A stretch of 64,000 nt of DNA from Actinocrispum wychmicini. Its GTDB lineage: Bacteria; Actinomycetota; Actinomycetes; Mycobacteriales; Pseudonocardiaceae. The position numbers and the translations under genes were made by a program. The DNA is taken from NCBI RefSeq assembly GCF_004345645.1, contig NZ_SLWS01000013.1, forward strand, positions 124,001 to 188,000. Direction: 5' to 3'. Of this stretch, positions 60,817 through 64,000 are shown piece after piece. The notes under the pieces are model-generated. The model was not told the origin of the DNA, made no database searches, and saw only the letters and a list, made by a program, of their open reading frames with translations. The stretch's first letter is position 1. Every line of letters starts with the position of its first letter.

Positions 60817-61710
60817 TCAGCGCATGCCCTTCAGCATTTCGCGGAGATGCGTCTCGCTGACCGGGGCGAAGTGGGCGTCCAGGTTCAGCACGTGACCCGT
60901 GCCGTCCTTGCTTGGCGAACGGACTGTCGCGGTGACGTGGAAGGCGGTGGCTTCGATGCCGACTGCCACGTCCATGCGGTAGCCGGGCTCGCGGAGGAGT
61001 GTCACCACACGTTCACCTTCGCGAGTGTCGAGGATGTGCTGGGTGGCTTCGGCGAAGGCTCGGATCGCCTCTTCCGTTGCCGGGCGCGACAGGCGTGGGT
61101 TCAGGGTGACCAGCCATTGGTTGTCGCCGGGGCGGCGGGCGATGTCGAGACGGGCCGCGTTGGACTCGTTGGCGCGGTTGGCGAACGTGGTGATCACGTT
61201 GGCCGACTGGGGCATGTCGGCGCTGGCCGGGCCGGCCGTCGCCAACCGGTGCAGCAGCGTCCGGAACGCCGACCTGAGTGGTTCCGCGTCGGGCGGGTTG
61301 AGGTGGAACTCGACGCAGCTGGTGCCGGCTTCGTTGCGGTACAGCGGCTCGCCCGCGGCGCTCACGCCGACGAAGTCCTGTCGGTGGTCGAACCACGCCC
61401 AGATCGTCAGGTAAGGGCCGTCTTCGTCGACACCTGTCATCGTGTCGACGCTGACGCGGTCGTCGCCGAACACGGTGACCTCGTCCTCGCCCTGATCCTG
61501 GTCCAGCGCGGCGAGGGCGCCTTCGGCGAACCTGCGTAACGTCTCCGGCCTGGTCACCCCGCCGGCGTAGCCCGGCAGGGCGACCAGCCACCTGCGTTCC
61601 CGTTCGTGCCACAGCACCGAGAGGCCCTTGACCGGATGCTGGCCGAACAGCTTCATGTCTCCGAAGTAGACGACCGGCTCGGCCGTCCTCACTAAGGCGT
61701 CGTGATCCAC
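60817..61710 (-). CDS. Uncharacterised protein with internal duplication
   Basis: A 297-residue soluble protein I do not recognise. The two halves look alike. RWLVALPGYAGGVTRPETLR with FAEGALAALDQD in the first half parallels QWLVTLNPRLSRPATEEAIR with FAEATQHILDTRE in the second, each followed by a VxVxT strand pattern. That suggests a tandem of one alpha/beta fold. There is no signal or membrane segment. It lies between comEC and thrC, on the thrC strand and 27 bp downstream of it, so it may be in the thrC operon and under the same riboswitch. Confidence 0.7.
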   Translation of the reverse strand: MDHDALVRTAEPVVYFGDMKLFGQHPVKGLSVLWHERERRWLVALPGYAGGVTRPETLRRFAEGALAALDQDQGEDEVTVFGDDRVSVDTMTGVDEDGPYLTIWAWFDHRQDFVGVSAAGEPLYRNEAGTSCVEFHLNPPDAEPLRSAFRTLLHRLATAGPASADMPQSANVITTFANRANESNAARLDIARRPGDNQWLVTLNPRLSRPATEEAIRAFAEATQHILDTREGERVVTLLREPGYRMDVAVGIEATAFHVTATVRSPSKDGTGHVLNLDAHFAPVSETHLREMLKGMR

Positions 61711-61736
61711 GGGCGCAGGTTAGCGCCCGCCGAAGG

Positions 61737-62993
61737 TCACAACCCGAGTGCCTCGTGCACAGCCGCCGCCGAGGGCGGCACGGTGGCGCGCGGGCCGATG
61801 TGGTTTTCGATCGCGTCGAGGGTCTTGAGACCGTCGCCGGTGATCAGCAGGACCGTTTCGGCGTCCGGGTCGAGCTTTCCGGTCTCGACCAGCTTCTTCG
61901 CTGTCGCCACGGTCACGCCGCCAGCGGTCTCGGTGAAGATGCCTTCGGTCCGGGCCAACAGCCGGATGCCTTCGACGACTTCCTCGTCGGTGACGTCCTC
62001 GATGGCGCCGTTGGTGCGACGCACCACGTCCAGCACGTACGGGCCGTCGGCCGGGGCGCCGATCGCCAGCGACCGGGCGATCGTGTCGGGGCGGACCGGC
62101 TGGACCACGTCGTGGCCCGCCTTGTAGGCCGCGGACACCGGGGAACATCCGGTCGCCTGGGCGCCGAACACGCGGTACGGCGTGGCCTCGACCAGGTCGA
62201 GCTCGCCGAGCTCGCGGAATCCCTTGTCCACTTTGGTCAGTTGGGCGCCGGAGGCGATCGGCACGACCACCTGCTCGGGCAGCCGCCATCCGAGCTGTTC
62301 GGCGATCTCGTACGCGAGGGTCTTCGAGCCTTCCGCGTAGTACGGCCGGACGTTGACGTTGACGAACGCCCAGTCCTCGTGTTCCGCCGCCAGTTCGGTG
62401 GCCAGGCGGTTGACGTCGTCGTAGTTGCCGTCCACCGCGATCAACGCGCCGTCGTACACCGCGGTCGTGAGGATCTTGGCCTTCTCCAGCGACGACGGGA
62501 TCAGGACCACGGACTCCCAGCCCGCGCGTGCGGCAGCGGCCGCGGTGGCGTTGGCCAGGTTCCCGGTGGAGGGGCAGGCCAGCACCTTGAACCCGAGTTG
62601 GCGGGCGGCGGCCAGCGCCACTGCCACGACGCGGTCCTTGAACGAGTGCGTCGGGTTGCCGGTGTCGTCCTTGACCCACAGGCTCCGCAGGCCGAGCGCG
62701 GCGGCCAGCCGGTCGGCGCGGACCAGGCGGGTCAGCCCCGGCTGGGTGTTCGGGTGACTGTCCACATCGGACGGGACGGGTAGGAGGCCACGGTAGCGCC
62801 AGATGGATCGGGGTCCCGCTTCGATGTCCGCCCGCCGGACCTGGCCGAACGAATAGGCGACCTCGAGCGGGCCGAAACACTCGGCACACGCGAATTCGGG
62901 CGCCAACGGGATCTGGTGGCCGCACTCACGGCAGGACAAAGCCTTGGCAGGGCCGAGGTCGAAGGTGGTCGGTGCACCGACTGTGGTCGTCAT
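61737..62993 (-). CDS. thrC: Threonine synthase
   Basis: A 418-residue PLP enzyme turning O-phosphohomoserine into threonine. The PLP lysine is Lys119 in NPTHSFKDR, the glycine-rich phosphate site is in SGAQLTKV and the cofactor motif STGNLANA is intact. The N-terminus adds a four-Cys zinc ribbon (Cys21, Cys24, Cys36, Cys39). ATG at 62991-62993 is chosen over upstream starts because AGGAG lies nine bases before it. That ribosome binding site touches the closing helix of a SAM-I riboswitch. The gene is usually next to hom and thrB in actinobacteria; here it stands alone in the competence and replication block. Confidence 0.96.
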   Translation of the reverse strand: MTTTVGAPTTFDLGPAKALSCRECGHQIPLAPEFACAECFGPLEVAYSFGQVRRADIEAGPRSIWRYRGLLPVPSDVDSHPNTQPGLTRLVRADRLAAALGLRSLWVKDDTGNPTHSFKDRVVAVALAAARQLGFKVLACPSTGNLANATAAAAARAGWESVVLIPSSLEKAKILTTAVYDGALIAVDGNYDDVNRLATELAAEHEDWAFVNVNVRPYYAEGSKTLAYEIAEQLGWRLPEQVVVPIASGAQLTKVDKGFRELGELDLVEATPYRVFGAQATGCSPVSAAYKAGHDVVQPVRPDTIARSLAIGAPADGPYVLDVVRRTNGAIEDVTDEEVVEGIRLLARTEGIFTETAGGVTVATAKKLVETGKLDPDAETVLLITGDGLKTLDAIENHIGPRATVPPSAAAVHEALGL

Positions 62994-63006
62994 CGCGAGG
63001 TATCTC

Positions 63007-63117
63007 CTCATCTTTCCCGCTGTCGCGGGTCGGAATTGGCACCTGTACGCCACCGTGAACGGTGAGCGCTGGTTGCCGGGGCTTCTACGGGCCGATCCCT
63101 CTGCCCCTCTGGATGAG
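63007..63117 (-). promoter_or_regulatory. SAM-I (S-box) riboswitch of thrC
   Basis: Read on the minus strand, P1 is CTCATC (63117-63112) with GATGAG (63012-63007). Between them are the S-box core elements in order: AGAGGGGCAGAGGGAT, GGCCCGTAGAAGCCC, CGGCAACC, a P3 hairpin CACCG/CGGTG, GGTGCCAATTCC and a P4 hairpin CCCGC/GCGGG before GGGAAAGATGAG. The thrC ribosome binding site AGGAG starts inside the 3' strand of P1, so ligand binding should hide it and block translation. Confidence 0.93.
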
Positions 63118-63218
63118 CGGTATTCAGTTGTCGGGGACCCACGTTACGGCACCGCGGGAACTCCGTGCCACCCGAAGTGCCCACTATCCGAGAACCATGG
63201 ACGTGGCAGGATGCGTGT

Positions 63219-64000
63219 GTGAACGCCCCGGCCGTGACGCCCGAGCCGCTGCAACTGGTGGTAGGCGAGGAAGAGCTACTGGTGGAGCGGGCTGTTCGGG
63301 CCGCGCTGGACGCGGCCCGGCTCGCCGACCCCACGGCGGACCTGACCAGGGTCCGGGTGGCTGAGCTCACAGTTCCGCAGCTCACAGAGCTGGTGAGCCC
63401 GTCGCTGTTCGCCGAGGCGCGGGTGGTGGTCCTCGAAGCCGCGCACGAGGCCACCCAGGAGATCGCGGACGCGGTGATCGGGTACGGCAAGGACCCGGCC
63501 GACGGTGTGGTGCTGGTGGTGGTGCATTCAGGTGGCGGACGGACCAAGGTCGCCAAGGCGCTGCCGGCGGCGTTGAAGAAGGCCGGGGCGTTCGTGACCG
63601 AGTGCCCCAAGATGACCAAACCCGCGGAACGTGAGGACTTCGTCCGGAACGAGATCCGCAGGGCGGGTGGCCGGACCGACGCGCCCGGGGTGTCCGCGCT
63701 GATCGAGACGGTCGGCTCGGACCTCCGGGAACTGGCGTCCGCGGCGGCCCAGCTGGTGGCGGACACCGACGGCAAGGTCGACGAGGAGGCAGTCCGCCGC
63801 TACCACAGCGGCCGGGCCGAGGTGAACGGCTTCGCGGTCGCCGACAAGGCCGTGGTGGGGGACCTGCCCGGGGCATTGGAGGCGCTGCGGTGGGCCATGC
63901 AGCTCGGCGTTCCGCACGTGCTCGTCGCGGATGCCCTCGCGGACGCGGTCCGGACAGTGGCACGGGTGGCCCCGCTCGGCCGGATCGACCCGTTCAAGAT
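63219..64000 (+). CDS. holA: DNA polymerase III delta subunit (3' truncated)
   Basis: About 260 residues are visible; the gene runs off the window. LQLVVGEEELLVERAVRAAL at the N-terminus and the central VRVAELTVPQLTELVSPSLFAEARVVVL match HolA, the clamp-loader subunit that opens the beta clamp. ADKAVVGDLPGALEALRWA is in the domain III collar region. GTG at 63219 gives the family N-terminus. It lies divergent from thrC, next to comEC in overall order as in other actinobacteria. Confidence 0.93.
   Translation, partial: MNAPAVTPEPLQLVVGEEELLVERAVRAALDAARLADPTADLTRVRVAELTVPQLTELVSPSLFAEARVVVLEAAHEATQEIADAVIGYGKDPADGVVLVVVHSGGGRTKVAKALPAALKKAGAFVTECPKMTKPAEREDFVRNEIRRAGGRTDAPGVSALIETVGSDLRELASAAAQLVADTDGKVDEEAVRRYHSGRAEVNGFAVADKAVVGDLPGALEALRWAMQLGVPHVLVADALADAVRTVARVAPLGRIDPFK

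Overview
This is a high-GC chromosomal window from an actinobacterium. GTG starts, start/stop overlaps (ATGA, GTGA) between co-transcribed genes and scarce poly-U terminators are typical of the phylum. The block nadD-rsfS-gpgP-octT-like-degV-comEA-comEC-holA follows the Mycobacterium gene order. Gene content and filamentous-actinomycete-type regulators make a Pseudonocardiaceae-like organism my best guess; that placement is inference.

Layout. 1-5 kb: small accessory genes (binding-protein tail, hotdog thioesterase, YjbR protein, GNAT enzyme, a frameshifted S41 protease, a PH-SHOCT protein). 5 kb: tRNA-Gly(TCC) and tRNA-Pro(TGG). 6.4-10.1 kb: tig, one ClpP2-type clpP, and clpX. 10-17 kb: a Tat-exported esterase, fdhD opposite an oxalate/formate-type antiporter with a 35-residue partner, a GntR regulator opposite a VOC/SDR pair, and a TetR-ended membrane operon. 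18-27 kb: valS, a two-component system, a flavin-based transmembrane electron-transfer operon (heme/FAD reductase, FMN-binding protein, ApbE), and folC. 27-34 kb: phoD-like phosphatase, ndk, an ABC exporter and a radical-SAM protein. 34-43 kb: a secreted subtilase, DUF2344, rne, rplU, rpmA, obg and proB. 43-47 kb: TetR opposite an FAD monooxygenase, an MHS-type transporter and an uncharacterised protein. 47-48.4 kb: a decayed transposase. 48.8-54 kb: a RecQ-type helicase, then TetR, a P450, a ferredoxin and a nitroreductase. 54-64 kb: the housekeeping synteny block, with an unknown gene and thrC inserted on the minus strand.

How the parts work together. tig, clpP and clpX cover nascent-chain folding and regulated proteolysis. 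The 22-25 kb genes form one module: a sensor/regulator pair, GACAG repeats it could bind, a quinol/heme/FAD reductase, an exported flavoprotein, and the enzyme that attaches its flavin. rne-rplU-rpmA-obg is a translation and RNA-turnover cluster. comEA/comEC would move DNA across the membrane.

The most striking regulatory feature is a near-consensus SAM-I (S-box) riboswitch at 63007-63117 on the minus strand, in front of threonine synthase. Its closing helix shares bases with the thrC Shine-Dalgarno sequence. Several divergent promoters carry clean inverted repeats likely to be operators of the adjacent TetR or GntR genes. No CRISPR array, rRNA, prophage or complete insertion sequence was seen.
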